From the NCBI GenBank assembly GCA_037127255.1, contig JBANSL010000004.1:17429967-17493966 (forward strand): 64,000 bases of DNA, read 5' to 3'. The first letter of the stretch is position 1. Every line of letters starts with the position of its first letter. The notes under the pieces were generated by a model, which saw nothing but the letters and a program-made list of their open reading frames with translations, searched no databases and was not told the origin of the DNA. The DNA comes from Persicaria tinctoria. Lineage: Eukaryota > Streptophyta > Magnoliopsida > Caryophyllales > Polygonaceae. Of the stretch, positions 44,201 to 56,969 are shown one piece after another. Both the position numbers and the translations under genes were made by a program.

Positions 44201-47200
44201 CTCCTCCATTGGTCTCGTTCCATGGTCATTTCGTGCGTGAGTGACAAGAGAGCGAGGCCTTGGCAAATGATCTTCATCCAAATTTTCTTCGGTCTACCCT
44301 TGCCCCTTCAAATAACCCTAGTTCAAAACTCTCGCATCTATGTGCAGGTGCAGATGGCGTCCTTCTTTGTACTTGGCAACACCAATGAAACCTAGCCTCC
44401 TGCGCCTTATCTCCAATGTTGGTCACTCCATCCATGATCCGAATGACGTCCTATTTTATTCCGTCTAAAATCGTGTGTCCACACATCCATCGTCTACAAC
44501 CATCAACTTGTGTTCCTAGGTCTTAGTGATTGACCACCACTCAGCACCATACAATAATGCGCGTCAGACAACTACCTTATAATTTCCCTTTCGGTTTCAA
44601 ACACCTATTTATGGCAAAGGACACCCGACACAATCCTCCATTAATACCGTACTCAATGCCTTTTTCAATACCCCTGTCGCTCTGCATACACAAGCCTATA
44701 TAAAAGTCATTTTTCCTTGGGACTATGTCATCCCCAACATAACTTCTACCTCTGACTCTCCAGACGTGTCAAAACAGAATTGTACACATTCAGTCTTGGT
44801 CCTACTCAACCGAAAGCCTTTGGATTTAAGCGCCTCCCTTTGATCGCAAAGCCTGCATCCCAATCCAGATCTCGTGTTGTCCACTAACACAACATCGCCT
44901 GCAAAAAGCATGTACCAAGGAACCTCTCGTGTTCCCATTTAGATTTGTGCTGCAAGATGTTTTGAGCCTTGGTCGAGACTCTGGACTCCAATATTAGCCC
45001 CTCAATGGAGCGTGGTATTATCATTCTATCCTTATCCATCCACATTGTCTCTTGCATCTTTGAGTGTTTTCCATTCCTTAGAAACCTTTAAGTGTACGGA
45101 GTTGTTGCAGTCGGTGTTTAAAAAAGCCAAGCCCAGGCACGCTTAAGCCCGCTTAAGCGCAAGGCGCACATGCCACCGCCTACCTTGCTCAAGGCGCATC
45201 AAGGGTGGAAAAGCCCACCCAAAGCGCCCAAGCGCAGCTTAAGCCAAAGGCGCAGAAAAGCTCAAAGCGATGGGCTTATCTTTTTTTCTCCTTATTTCGG
45301 TTGATTATGATATATTACAATCTTCTTTTATTTGGACACAATCTTTCCATATCTTTTTTTTCATTTGGAAAATATTTTGTTGATTTTTTTTTAGGATTTT
45401 AGCAACTCTTTGTATCATAAATTATCAACCCTATATTCTTCATGTCTGCCTCCGGTTCTCCCTTTCTTTTATTTAGATACAAGTCTGTGGACAATGGTGA
45501 TGGGGACTTCGCTGAGTTCGCTCCATATCTAGACATTGAGGAAGAATATGATTCAAAATTACATTGATGATTTTGCTTGACCCACTCCCTAACCATCCAT
45601 CCTTCCCATTCAACTTGATTTCTTTCTATTCTTTAATCTTCTATTGTTAGACTTATATTTAGTATTTTGTGATGCTCCGGATTTGGGTTTTCTTACTTGT
45701 TTACTACCTAAAACTTGATTTTAGTGCAATAATATGTTTTCAATCTGATTTCATTTCATCAATAATGGGTTTTACGGCATTTAGCTTGAATTAAAAGGTG
45801 TTTTGAGATTTTTTATGAAAAAGTCATTGCCTTAGCTTCTAAAGCCCGCTTAAGCTACAAATATGCCTATCGCCTTGTGTTGCCTCTAGCTTTTTAAAAC
45901 ACCGGTTGCAGTGGCACATGTTAATGGATAACTTTGATATTTTGATTTGCGATAGTGAGGATATCCAAGCATGATGCTAGATTAGAAGAGCTCATGATTT
46001 CACCAGCAAAGGAGGTGAAAGGGACTGTTTAAAAGAGCTAGAGGTGAGAAAAAGTGACGGGACTAGGCTAGCACTATAGCGCGCCTTAGAGGCAAAGGCG
46101 ATCCGCCTTTCCATAAATCATGTAAAAACACTTTCAACTTTTGTTACTTTCAAGTTTAATAGTATAAAATATGTTCATGATGAAATAAAACCAAATTGAA
46201 AACCTAATATTATAATAAAACCAAGTCTAAAGCATCATATATACTAAATGCAAGTGGAAAACATAAGAGATTAAATAAAAGAAAGATTTCAAGTGGAATG
46301 GGGTGGACTAGTTATGGTTAGGAAGTGGGTCAAACAAAATCATCAAGGCCATCTGCATCCTCTTCTTCCTCAACGCCGGAACAAGGAACGAAGTCCCCAT
46401 CACCTTCATGACAGACTTGTATCCTTCGTCATCCTCTTCTTCTTGTGATCTCCGTTGCTGGGTTATGTGAGCTACTACTACCTGCTAAACCTTCTGCCCT
46501 ACCTTTCGACCTTTGCTTGACCACAGATTAAATCTTTGTTCATTCACACTTGAGGCACTAGCAACCTGCCCCCAAGTAAGATCTTCATGCAACCCCAAAA
46601 GGGGGAGAAGGCTAGAGAACGGAGATAAGTATAATGGTAAGAGTGGGTGAAAAAGGGAGAAATCACACATGTAGGAGGAATAGAAAAGGGCTGAAAAGAT
46701 TTATTGAAAAAGGGACTCAGAATTTTACAAAACTAAAAAGATATGAAAAGATCTTATACTTAAAACAAATGGAAGATTATTGATTTGCATAAATCAACGA
46801 AATCAGAATTTCACAGAAAAAAGAAAAGCAATGAAAGGCGCGCCTCGAGCGCCTCTGGACTGCCTTTTCACTCCATAGGCGCCTTGGTCAAGGCAGCCAC
46901 GGGTTGGTTCGAGCACCTCTGGACTGCCTTTCCACTCCATAGGCGCCTTGGTCGAGGCGGAAGCTGGTTGCTATAGCGCCCTATAGCAACACTGTTTTAA
47001 ACACTGGAAGGGACTTTGCAGAAGTAAAACGATGAAGCTACATCATATCTGTGAACTTGAATTGGTAGAAGACAATGAAGGAACTTCAGCTGCAATTTGA
47101 GAATGTTCATCCAGCTCTGGTGTGGATCCTATTTCTAGGACCAAATTACCAATAGTAGGGTGTGACGACTATGAGCAAGCTAGTCAGGTTTATTAGGGAA

Positions 47201-50200
47201 TCAATCAGGGAAGACAAGGTAAGAGAACAGAAGGCAAGAGCACATTATCCACTTCTTCTAATTGATGTTCCTACTTCCTATTAATGAAAGCCTTGATGAC
47301 TATGTTTTCTAATGAAAAGATGGAGTGATCCATTGGCAGCTCGATCATTAAACAAAGCTTGTATTGCTCCAAATGCAAAAATTTAAGGTGCAAAGAAGAG
47401 GAGAGGAATGCAGAAGAAATAAACAAAGGCAGTGCAGGCATAAGAATAATATGCAGGAGCAAAGCTAGTCACCTAAAAGCCCCGATAAGGAGGAGCCAGA
47501 ATTACAAGCAAACCGAAGGTTTAAGGCATAAAATGACAACGTGCATTGGAAAAAAAAAAGATTATGAAAGGGTAAGAAATTGAAAAGGCTGAGGCTAAAG
47601 TGGATGATTGTGATGGATTGTTTCGGCACAGCCAACAATTTTGAACTCTGACCAGGACAGAATAGATAATTCGGAATAAAGATGAATGGATTCATATAAA
47701 TTAAATAAGAGAGGTGAAATGTTGTATGAAAAATATGAACCTAGGCAGTCCAACTAACAAGGATAATTGCCTGAAACAGAGGATTTCAGTTAGCCAAGAC
47801 AGAAATGTTTATAAAGTTAACATTATAAGGATAAGGGCTCATTGGCTCAACTAGTTTCATATATTGAGCTACTAATATGAGATAAGAATCTAAAGAAAGA
47901 AGAAGACTCTTACAGGAAGACGTTTCGGACATAAAGAATCTAACTAGAAGGGGTTGGATAGTTATGCAGAATGCAAATGCAGTAGCTTGGGTGACATGAG
48001 GCCTTTCATCAGTATGAACAACCTGGAAAAGCTTGGATTCACAAGTTCAACAACAGTGTAACCCATTATCTGCCATCTGATTTCTTTGATCACAACTCAA
48101 CAGTGATCTAATTAATTAAAAAATGGATAGGAAACAGAAGAAGGAACTTTTTTTTCACATGTGGACCCAAGATGTAAGTTTCTGCCTCGTAAAGAAGATG
48201 GGAGAAAATGGTGGTGAATGAATAAAAGATTTATAAAGTCACTAACAAAATGAGAATCATAGTAGCCTCTGGGCAAATGGAATTGGAGGAATTTCTCTAA
48301 CAATCGAGAAAGACTGGAGGGGCTGGAGCTTAGAATCAGAGGCAAAAAGACTTATATCTAACCAAACATGCTGATGATGAAGAGATTAAGCAAGACAGGA
48401 AGGCTGTTAGAGCTAAGTGAGTTAATTGCAAAACTAAAGGAAAATCAACCCAAGGATAACAAGAGAGAAATCCTGTGGTAGTTTATTATTCTCATTTCTC
48501 AATCACAAAACCAAGGGAGATATATATCCCTCATTCCCTCAAATGGCCCAAGGCATCCACTTTCATATCAACAAAGAATTATCAGAACGAATGCAAAATG
48601 GTACTACCCTTGCTTATGCACATTAATACACCATAGTTGTCACTTCACTGAGAGTCACAACAACTAAACCCAACTAACTAAATTTACCCCTTATCATGCC
48701 CTTTACCCCATTAGGCTTCTTTGACCCCAAATTATCAAGCTAATCCTTGGTCCCCACATCAGAAGGCTGGATATATGATTGAAAGTTGAAGCTTCTCCTT
48801 ATCCAGACAACGCCTTTGGTTGTTAGACCACAATATCAAGAGGATTGGTACTAGGGTAATGAGGGAAACTTAAGGTAAACTGCTTGGGGCTGGGGGAACC
48901 ATGTGAGATGTTACAACTTACAACCCGTCAAGGCTGTGTTGGAATATGCCAATATCACAGTAGGTGGCTTGAACATGAACTCCATTAAGTTGTGTTCTTG
49001 TTTTTTTTCAAAAAAAAACCAACAAACTCCAAGAACCCCTTGGCAAACGGGGCCTAAGTCTCAGATTTAAGGATCCAGAAAAGGCAATATTGTAAGGTCT
49101 TAGCCTTAGCCAGGTTGTGGTGATCTTCATCTGGTAGACTTAGTGGCAGTGGGAAAAAAAATGCATGAAATGCAAAAAAGCAATGGGATGCCTATCGCTC
49201 GAGCGTGAAGGAAGCAACGCAAAACCCCAGTTTCATAGACAAAGCACCCAATTCTATAAAATGTGTGCTTAGAATATACAATCATACCAACATAAACTAG
49301 TAATGATTTAAAACACAAAACTTATGATACTCCTTTTTGTCAAATAGATGTTGATGGACATAACTGCAAATTCAACCTACATCTTTCAAGTACCCTTTAA
49401 GATTCTTTCAAATCTGTACCTAATAGATTTCAAAGAATATTAAAGGATAATTGCAAAATAGGTGGTTCCACATATAAATATATTTCTACGATCAAAGCAA
49501 AAGGAAAACTAGAGAAATCAAAATATAGGGTGGTAAACTTATTTTGATTTTGAGCTACTAACCTCCTCCTCACCACGCAAAGCACCTTCACCACCATTAG
49601 CTTGTAACCCATATCAATTTCATCATCAAAATCTTTCCTCATTAACTCCATATCACTATTACTCCAATTAGTTATTTAAGATTACTCTATTATTTCAAAA
49701 ACATGAGCTTACTTATAAAAAAAATATCAAAAAAATTTTTGAAAAATACGCTGTCCATGAAGCGCCCACCTTGTCACTTTGTCGCTTTATTGCTTAAGCG
49801 AGTGGAGCGGGCGCTTCATGGACATTTCTCTCTTTAGGCATATTAAAGCATTGTGGCTGACGCTTCACACTTCATAGCTTAGTGGATTCCATTAGGTTCC
49901 CTAAGATTGTGTTCTTTTGTGCCTTGAATCAGATGATTTATGATTTCCCAATCTACTCACTTATCACCTTCTTTCTGCTACCAATTTCCCCTGGCCAGAA
50001 TAATCCTTGTCCACAAGGTTAGAGTCACATAATTGCCTTTTAAAGTCTTCACCTTCTTTCCAGGATTCTGTTGTACTTCCAATATATTGATAGAAACTGA
50101 ATAAGTGAGGATTAAAAGATAAATACAAAATATCTTGTTCCCAGCAGGCTGGAAACCAAAACTGGATTTTCAATTTCATTGAAATTCAGGTGTAATTCCT

Positions 50201-53200
50201 TACAAGCTGGCTGCAGGTGCTCCCCTTTGTATATAGAGAAAACAAAACAGCCAACTCCTAATACTGATAAAAGATTTAGTAATAAAAACTCAAGATGATG
50301 GTTAACTTCGAGAAACTGGACTGAATAATTGAAAAGTGTGTTAGAGCTAGGAAGTAGGGATACGGGAAATTATAAAATATTACTCACCTCTCATCATGAG
50401 TTATCTGTATCTATACAACTTCCTTGAACTATGTTGTTTACGTTTACCTTAAGTTATGTGTTACTTTTTATCTTTCAACATGTCATATCTTTATCTTATT
50501 GGGTTAGGTGGGTATCCATCCAAGACCTATTCTACATCACTCTCTTCAAAGAATAACTTTTCCGGTAATATACCACTATTAGACCCGTCAAACGGGTCAT
50601 TCGGGTCGGGTTCGGGTCGGGTCACTTCGGGTTTCGGGTAAAAACGGGTCTCGGGTAAAACGGGTTTCGGGTTTTTCAGGTTGACTCGAACTCGGGTTTG
50701 ATCGGGTTTCGGGTCGGGTTCGGGTCGATTTCGGGTTTGTCAATTTTTTCTTTTTTAAATTAAAAAAAAATCTTTATTTGATAATTTTGTGATAAATTTT
50801 AATTATATATAAAAAAAATTAATTATATATAATTATAAATCAACCGGGTCAATCGGGTCACCGGGTCAATCGGGTAAATCGGGTCAAAATTACCGGGTCA
50901 CCGGGTCGAAACCCAGATTACCCGGAAAATTTCGGGTTTTTCGGGTTCGGGTCGAAAAAAATTCGGGTCAAAATTTTCGGGTCGGCCGGGTCGGGTTGTG
51001 TTTTGCCGGGTCTAACCACTATCCATCCCTTACTTCTAAAGTAATAAAGTGTTCACCTAATTTTGTGTGTGTGGGTTGTGTGTGTTTTGTTTAATAAAAT
51101 TCCACAACAAGAGAAAGAAATACAAAATGGCCCAAAAAAAAAAACTTACTTTATCCGGATCTTGTAGATCTTTAAACGCCTTATTTATCTTAACAAATGC
51201 TTGGTGGGCTTGTGGATGAGAACACTTGTCTGGATGCACCATAAGGGACAATTTCCAATACCTATACCAGAGATATCATGGAAGGTCATTGTGCAAATAA
51301 AAGGCGTCAATCATATAAGTCTGGAATACAGGTATCATGAAGCTATCATATCATGTTGGAACATTTGAAACCAATCAGAAAATGATGTCTTACAACTATA
51401 AAAGTACATTACAAAATAAATTTAATGCCAAAAAATTACCTCTTTTTAATATTGTCCGTAGACATATTTCGATTCACCCCCAAAATATCATAGACACTTT
51501 CTGCTTCTGCTCCCATGATTCTTGTGATCTGATGACATGTTTAGCAAAGTAAAAAGTTTTTTCTAAAGACAAGCAAGACATAGTTGGTATCGGGAAAGAA
51601 ATATAATCAACTAAAGGTGTGAAGAATGGAACATCAAAATCAATGATGAGTGTGTCAGTAGCATATTGCTCAGGAATATACGGAATATAATTCATGCAAA
51701 TACTATAAATGTGATATATAAATATAAGTATGTGCTAAGGGAGTCACTAATACGAGTACCTCTTCAAATCTCTCTGCTTCATTGGTTGAAGCAACCTCCG
51801 AAACCAGAGCAGGAGGTGGTGGTCCTATAAATAATCCATCATCCTCTTCTAATTCAGCTTCCCTGAAAGGTGTTGTACCAAGAGCTTTTAAAATTTTACA
51901 AAATGGAAAAAAGAAGAAAGACTAGCATCGTGTAGAATCAAGTCCAGCTGAAGCAGAGAACAATGAATTGAGTACATAAGTAATCTTGAAAGGCACACAT
52001 TAAATGAACAAAATCTTGCATAGAGAAATACAGTTGAACACATCATCAGCAATTCAATTTGTGACTTAAAACAACTTCTGAGTTGGAATACCATGAGTAA
52101 TCTTGAAAGGAGAACATAGAATGAATCCAGATATTTAAGGAAACAGATACTAAGCAGCAATCTGAAAGAACTGACGTGCTTTGCCCACTTTCTCACAACC
52201 AAGAAAAACTAATAATACTAAAACTAATACTATCACTACCTTAATTCAGCCTCTGCTTCTGTCAATTTAGCCGCTGCAGCAAGCAACTCAGCAGATGGCA
52301 TTTCGGGACCAATCACCCTGCAAAAGCAATAATAAGAAGAAGACATGTTTAATTACTGAAATACAAATTAATCAAGATGTATACATACAATGAAACTGTT
52401 AGGGGTTGAATAAACAGTCATGATATGTAGCATGATAATCCAAGTTAATTCGATAGCCAGCAAATAGCAATAGCATGACGTGAAAGCTGCTAACTTTCTT
52501 GCTGTTTAAAATTCAAGTGGTTATTGAAATTCAGAAGTTTCATAGATTGCTTCCAGAATTTACCTTCTGCTAGGACCAGGGGCTTCATCAGCAACCTTTC
52601 CAGGATCTGAATTTGGAGGCACAGTATGGGAGTCATTAACTTGATGATTACCTTCAAGGTGCAGAGAAAGGATTGGCCCCAAAAGTTCCAAAGTGGGGCA
52701 ACTATTGGCACCTAATAAGAAAACTCTATCACCGTGCTCCTCAAGGTCCAATGACAAAAACAGCTTATGCAGACGCTTAACTAATGCTTTCTCAGAAATC
52801 CCCTTGATGTCAACAGCTTGACCTCCATCAATCATTTGCAAAAGCTACAACAGAAAATAAAATGTTCAATTGTAACATTTGAGTGTCCCGAGGCATCTAT
52901 AATCATAGGTATCGGCTCCTTATATTTGTAAACACTTAATTTAAATTTGTTGAATTGATATCTCGCTTTCTTTCTGTGTAAAAAATAGGCCACATTTTGA
53001 GCATAAACACGACTCAGTTGCACTCAAACTACTGAAAATTCAGAAAACTTTCCATGCAACAACCTCTCAAATTCCTAAATGATATTATGAGCAATTATAA
53101 TGTTTGATCCGATGAATTGGAAACCAAAAAGAGAATTCAACGCAGAGGAAAGGAAGAACACCTGCTTGAGATCCCCTGCAACGCCAGGGAACTCCTCTAA

Positions 53201-53590
53201 TAAATCCTTAACGACAGTCTCAGGTTGAACCCTAGAAATCTCCGGCTCCGAACACTCCTCATCGGAAGAGCCGGATCCGCTCACCTCATCGGTTTCAGAC
53301 CCTCTCCTCCTCTTCGTCCTCGAACGACGTTTACTCTCCCTTCTACGCTTTCTCTCCCCATGCCTATCTCTATCACGTTTCTCTGTCCTCCTCTTGGACT
53401 TGTCTCTCTTGCTGCTGCTGCTCCTCCTCCTCCTCGTGGAAGAGCTCCGCCTCTTGTCGTCGCTGTCGGAGGTGTCCTCTTCGTTCCTGGATCGGCGGCG
53501 TCTCCTCCGGCGGACATCGGAGCTCGAAGGGGAGGGGGAGGAACACGATGTGTCCGCGTCGTCAGAGTGTTTCCTACTGCTTCTCCCCAT
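41292..53590 (-). CDS. J-domain protein with RS-rich N-terminus and DUF3752-like C-terminus, 11 exons
   Basis: Exons by eye, 5' to 3' on the minus strand: 53590-53162, 52844-52564, 52317-52240, 51862-51760, 51528-51440, 51261-51150, 43929-43876, 43784-43736, 42615-42515, 41886-41762, 41652-41292. All introns GT-AG, phases agree, 1782 bases, 593 residues. Residues 1-95 are RS/RR/KR-rich, a pattern of nuclear splicing-related proteins. Two GP-type motifs (IGPEMP near 238, IGPPPPA near 275) recall GPALPP proteins. The J-domain runs about 308-366 (SVYDILGVNRN, HPD at 336-338, so Hsp70 stimulation is possible). The C-terminus (DILLAELDLKEPPKRDEWMTTLPP, KPWDREKDLTAGRQ, GLTSRFSSGNFQRDFL) fits DUF3752. 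Likely a nuclear cochaperone with an RNA-processing link, inferred. Close relatives exist in other plants. Intron 6 is 7.2 kb and full of elements. Start chosen at the ATG before GRSSRKHSD; longer in-frame starts run into the neighbouring transposon. Confidence 0.9.
43958..45103 (-). mobile_element. RTE-type LINE fragment in intron 6
   Basis: Minus strand: reverse transcriptase piece MLFAGDVVLVD...GFRLSRTKTECVQF (44723-44938), matching RTE LINEs but with the catalytic A-D-D changed to A-G-D. The 3' end carries the conserved ACGTACGCATCCTTACCCC block (plus strand 44021) and an AAC/TTG-repeat tail (43960-43982). 5' truncated and broken. Confidence 0.78.
45112..45903. mobile_element. hAT-type element, GCTTAAGC family
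   Basis: Ends CGGTGTTTAAAAAAGC and, inverted, CGGTGTTTTAAAAAGC; perfect 8-bp duplication GTTGCAGT (45104-45111, 45904-45911). Subterminal zones rich in AAGGCGC and CGCTTAAGC. 792 bp. A short frame reading DNGDGDFAEFAPYLDIEEEY (about 45485-45560) may be a transposase remnant. Confidence 0.9.
46027..47007. mobile_element. hAT-type element, same family, opposite orientation
   Basis: 8-bp duplication AAGGGACT (46019-46026, 47008-47015). Left end GTTTAAAAGAGCTAGAGG resembles the right end of the element at 45112; the core GGAACGAAGTCCCCATCACC is the complement of its GATGGGGACTTCG segment. A block with GCGCCTCTGGACTGCC is repeated twice near the right end. Termini imperfect. Confidence 0.72.
47016..50571. 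other. Intron 6 filler without recognised genes
   Basis: No protein family recognised. Probably old repeat DNA. Contains the hairpin at 49752-49824. Confidence 0.4.
49752..49824. repeat. Hairpin, perfect 16-bp arms
   Basis: TGTCCATGAAGCGCCC (49752-49767) and its exact complement (49809-49824) with a 41-base loop that includes GCTTAAGCG. The core words match those in the hAT-type elements at 45112 and 46027, so it may be a tiny relative. Confidence 0.75.
50580..51014. mobile_element. hAT-type MITE in intron 6
   Basis: Termini TAGACCCGTCAAAC and, inverted, TAGACCCGGCAAAAC; 8-bp duplication ACCACTAT (50572-50579, 51015-51022). Ends made of CGGGTTCGGGTC words around an AT-rich core. 435 bp. Confidence 0.92.
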
Positions 53591-53737
53591 ATCTCCGAAT
53601 TGCGATTTGGATGTCCGAATGAAGTGGGAGCGAAATTGGAAGGAAGTTAGGGGAGCATAGATGACTTCTACATGGGCCGAATCAAAGCAAGCACAGCCCC
53701 ATTCGCTTCGACAATGGTGAATGACACCGGTCCGTAG

Positions 53738-53834
53738 TAGACGTGGCCACGGATCACGGGTTGGCCGGTCACCATGACGCTTCAGGTCCGAATCAAAGGG
53801 TTGAAGGGTCGGAACGGGTTGCGAGTTGGGATCA
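53738..53834. mobile_element. hAT-type relic, left end, near J-domain gene promoter
   Basis: TAGACGTGGCCACGGATCAC matches the terminus of the element at 22989 (TAGGCGTGGCCACGGGT). It lies 147 bp before the start codon of the minus-strand gene. It is interrupted by the next element; related core sequence reappears around 57720-57900 but no right terminus was found. Confidence 0.65.
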
Positions 53835-54049
53835 GTAAAAATTAGACTTGTTAAACGTGTCATTTGGGTCGGGTTCGGGTCGGTCACTTTGGGTCTCCGG
53901 TAAAACGGGTTCTGTGTATTTCCGGGAACCGAATTTCGGTCGATTTCGGGTTGGATTTGGATCCTCTCCCTATAAACTTTTCCTAATATTGTCCTAATAA
54001 ACAAATCCTAGCCCTCCAAATAAATGAATGGCTGAGATTATATCTCACT

Positions 54050-54660
54050 AATTTCACCCTATTCCCCAACCCAACGCTCCCCTCCCAATCCGAATCCCTT
54101 TCGCGTTGTCTCAAACTCATCCCCGCTTACATCTTCCTCCTTCTCCTTCGAGGCTCCAGTTCATCCCCTCCCTTCCTCCGAGGTCCGTCCGAAGACGAAG
54201 CCGAGCACGAGCTGTCGTCTAGGAGCCGCCGACGCCGAACTCGATCCCCGAAGGACTCCGACGAATCCCCGACGCGCCTCGATCCCGCGGTGAGCCCTCT
54301 CCTTCGATTTCGTTTCTCTAATTACATTCTCCTTTCCTTTCTTATGGGTGCGGGATGGTGAGAGCTCCATTTTGCGAGAGCGCGTACAGAGAGCGATTCT
54401 AGGATGCGAGGGGGATGGCATCGAGCGTGCGAGGATGAGGAGACCGGGGGGGCGAACGACGAAAGGAGGGAGCACCAAGCGGGTGTGAGCTGATGCTAGG
54501 ATTATGAGAGTGCGAGCAAGGAAGATTAGTAACTCCGGGAAATCTTCTTCTTGTCCATGACGCTATTGCCGTGGCCAAGCACGCAGTTGTTGGCAGCAGG
54601 CGCATGTTGCCGTGGCCAAGCATGTTGTCTCGTGCACAGGTATTGTGCTGTTCTTTTTGT
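54050..54660 (+). other. GC-rich, exon-like segment inside the Mutator-like element
   Basis: Much richer in GC than the surroundings, with a CT-rich leader-like start and a possible donor CGCG|GTGAGC at 54290. CCGTGGCCAAGCA occurs twice (54571, 54610). No protein family recognised; could be a captured gene fragment. Confidence 0.4.
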
Positions 54661-55474
54661 TTAATTTCATTCAATCCACCTGATTTCATTGAAGTAAATC
54701 TCTTTCAATTCAGTACTTTGAGATATTGGTTGAGAATCTTTCGATTTATTGTCTTCAAGTTCATATCGCATATCAAGGGTTCGACGAAATGCCTCATAGG
54801 ATGTTTACATTCAAATCTTTCGATTTTGTTGTAACTGTCTGCTGCTGCCTCATAGGATGTTTACATTCATTCATGATCAATATGCATTTATGTTGTGATT
54901 ATGTTCATGTGACCTTGGTTTGAGGAATGAAATTTCTTGAATTATAACTCAAAGCTATCAATTGATCCTTAGATAAATTTAAATGGATGCTGTTGTTATG
55001 AGGACATTGTCATCTCCTCTTGAGGAAATGGTTGTTAGAAAATAAGTTAGAACTAGGTGATGTAAATTGCAAATGTCGCAATTGTTCCCAATCCTCCCAT
55101 TTTCTCATTTTACAAGTACGTTGAATTCTTGTTCTATGATTTATATTTTTATGTTTCTTTAATTGAAGCAATTTTGGAGTGCCAAAATTCGTAGTCAAAC
55201 ATTAGGCCTATCGAACATATTACTGTATGAATTCTTATGCTAAAATTGGACTCCTGTCTTCTAATATATCTTTGAAATCTTTTATTGGGTGGGTTGCAAA
55301 TTAGCCAGTCCTCCCTTCTTTCGTGTAAGGGGTAGCAAAACTGTGATTTTTGTTTGTGAATTAATGAATTCCATACTCAATCATTTGTATGTAGTTTATG
55401 TTTATGTTTGATTAATCTATGAGATTTATATGGAGTTGTCGTTCACAATTAAAGTATTTTGATATTATTCAAGT

Positions 55475-55545
55475 AGCCTATTAGCTCAATTGGTAGAGTA
55501 ATGTGTTTTCGCACAAAGACGTGGGTTCAACTCCCACATAGGCTA
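55475..55545 (+). other. tRNA-like sequence (left arm of an inverted pair)
   Basis: Folds as a near-tRNA of 71 nt: acceptor AGCCTAT/ATAGGCT (7 bp), TA at 8-9, D-arm GCTC/GAGT, T-arm GTGGG TTCAACT CCCAC. The anticodon arm is irregular (loop of 6). Not a normal tRNA gene. Confidence 0.65.
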
Positions 55546-55927
55546 AAATATTATCTTAAAAAAACTGATCTACAAAGGCATTTAATCTCAAATAGCTTCT
55601 TCAACCCTTATATTTTCCACTCCTACTAAGGGACAGACATGCCTTGGTCATCGACTTAAATGTAGATCAGGTCTTGAGTTGTTTACATTAGAGCACTCAA
55701 TTTCTTGCTGTATTGATCAGATTCATGTTTTATTATAATTTTTCATTTTCTAGAAACTTGTACTTAGTTTAGATCAAGTTACACAGCTAGGAAAAATGGT
55801 CTTGCATACATAGTTATTTTTAGAAGTGACATTATCATTTCTAGCAAATTACATCACGTATCTTCCCAATTGGAGTTTCAAAAGCTAGAATAGTTAAGCA
55901 ATTTGTTTTAGAGAGTAAAGAACAAAT

Positions 55928-55998
55928 TAGCCTATGTGGGAGTCGAACCCACATCTTTATGTAAATACATATCGCTCTGCCAGTTGAGCTAATAGGCT
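55928..55998 (-). other. tRNA-like sequence (right arm of an inverted pair)
   Basis: Complement of the left arm with about a dozen differences: same acceptor, T-arm GTGGG TTCGACT CCCAC, again 71 nt with a 6-base anticodon loop. 382 bp separate the two. Confidence 0.65.
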
Positions 55999-56969
55999 AC
56001 TTGTCAACATAAAAATCGGGAAAATGAGTTCAATGACACAGTCAATTTCAGTATATATTAGTCATAAAATAGGTACACTTAAGTCAAACATTGCTGCAAC
56101 AAGATAACAAAACATAGCGCAAAAAACTTAAATAAAGATGGTGAGAAGAGAGGTGTAAGCTCAGTTCATGTCGAAGTTATTGTAGAGAGACATGTGTGAA
56201 CAAGAGACATGTGTGAGCAAGGTAATAAATCAACCTTAACCAACCATGACAGCAGAGATCGATAGCATCCGAATCATGATAGCAACAATAAATTAACACC
56301 AAATAAAAGTGAATAAGATAGCACTAGCAGAACCATTCCATGAGCAGATTATGACACCAAATACCCAAGTTTATTACACAAATTACCAATTCCAAACACC
56401 AGGAAACTTTAGATGTCAAACCATATATGACAGCAACCTTAGAATCCTTCCACAAGCAAGATTTTTTTTACCCATACATGCACCATTAGGGACGGATGGG
56501 GGCAAGGGTATTTGGATCAAATTCGTCGAGCATATTTTAAATCAAGAAACCCAATATTTTTAGTTCCAAACACGATACGATCGGGTAAACAAGTTCAAAT
56601 AGCATCATAGAAATGAAAGAAGGGGGACCAAGCGACTTACTATAGTTTCTGGAGGTCGAGGTTAGGAACACTCGTCATTCAATTGAGCCAATAGATCTCA
56701 GACACAGAAAGCCCAAAAATTAGGGTTCAAGTTTGTGTTCTTCACCCGAATTAAATAAGAGCACAAGGAAGAATAATCACACTAAAAATAGTAGAGGATA
56801 ACTTTTGTACAACGAAAAGAAGGAGAAGAACCAACCACAAACTTCAATTGAGTGCAAGGATCTTCAAGAGGTGGAAGAACAAAACTCCATAATCGATTAA
56901 AAAAAATTATGTTCTAATCTTAGAACTTCAAATCTCGTCTTGATTTTCTGTTGAAGAACACAAACTCCT

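Noticed and set aside
53225..53660. Plus-strand frames opposite the RS-rich first exon (Leu-rich or Pro/Arg-rich)
   Set aside because: Arise from the complement of Arg/Ser codons; the minus frame joins in phase with ten further exons.
55475..55998. Two functional tRNA genes
   Set aside because: Acceptor, D- and T-arms fit, but both have a 6-base anticodon loop and a mismatched anticodon stem, they are inverted copies, and they lie inside a Mutator-like element.
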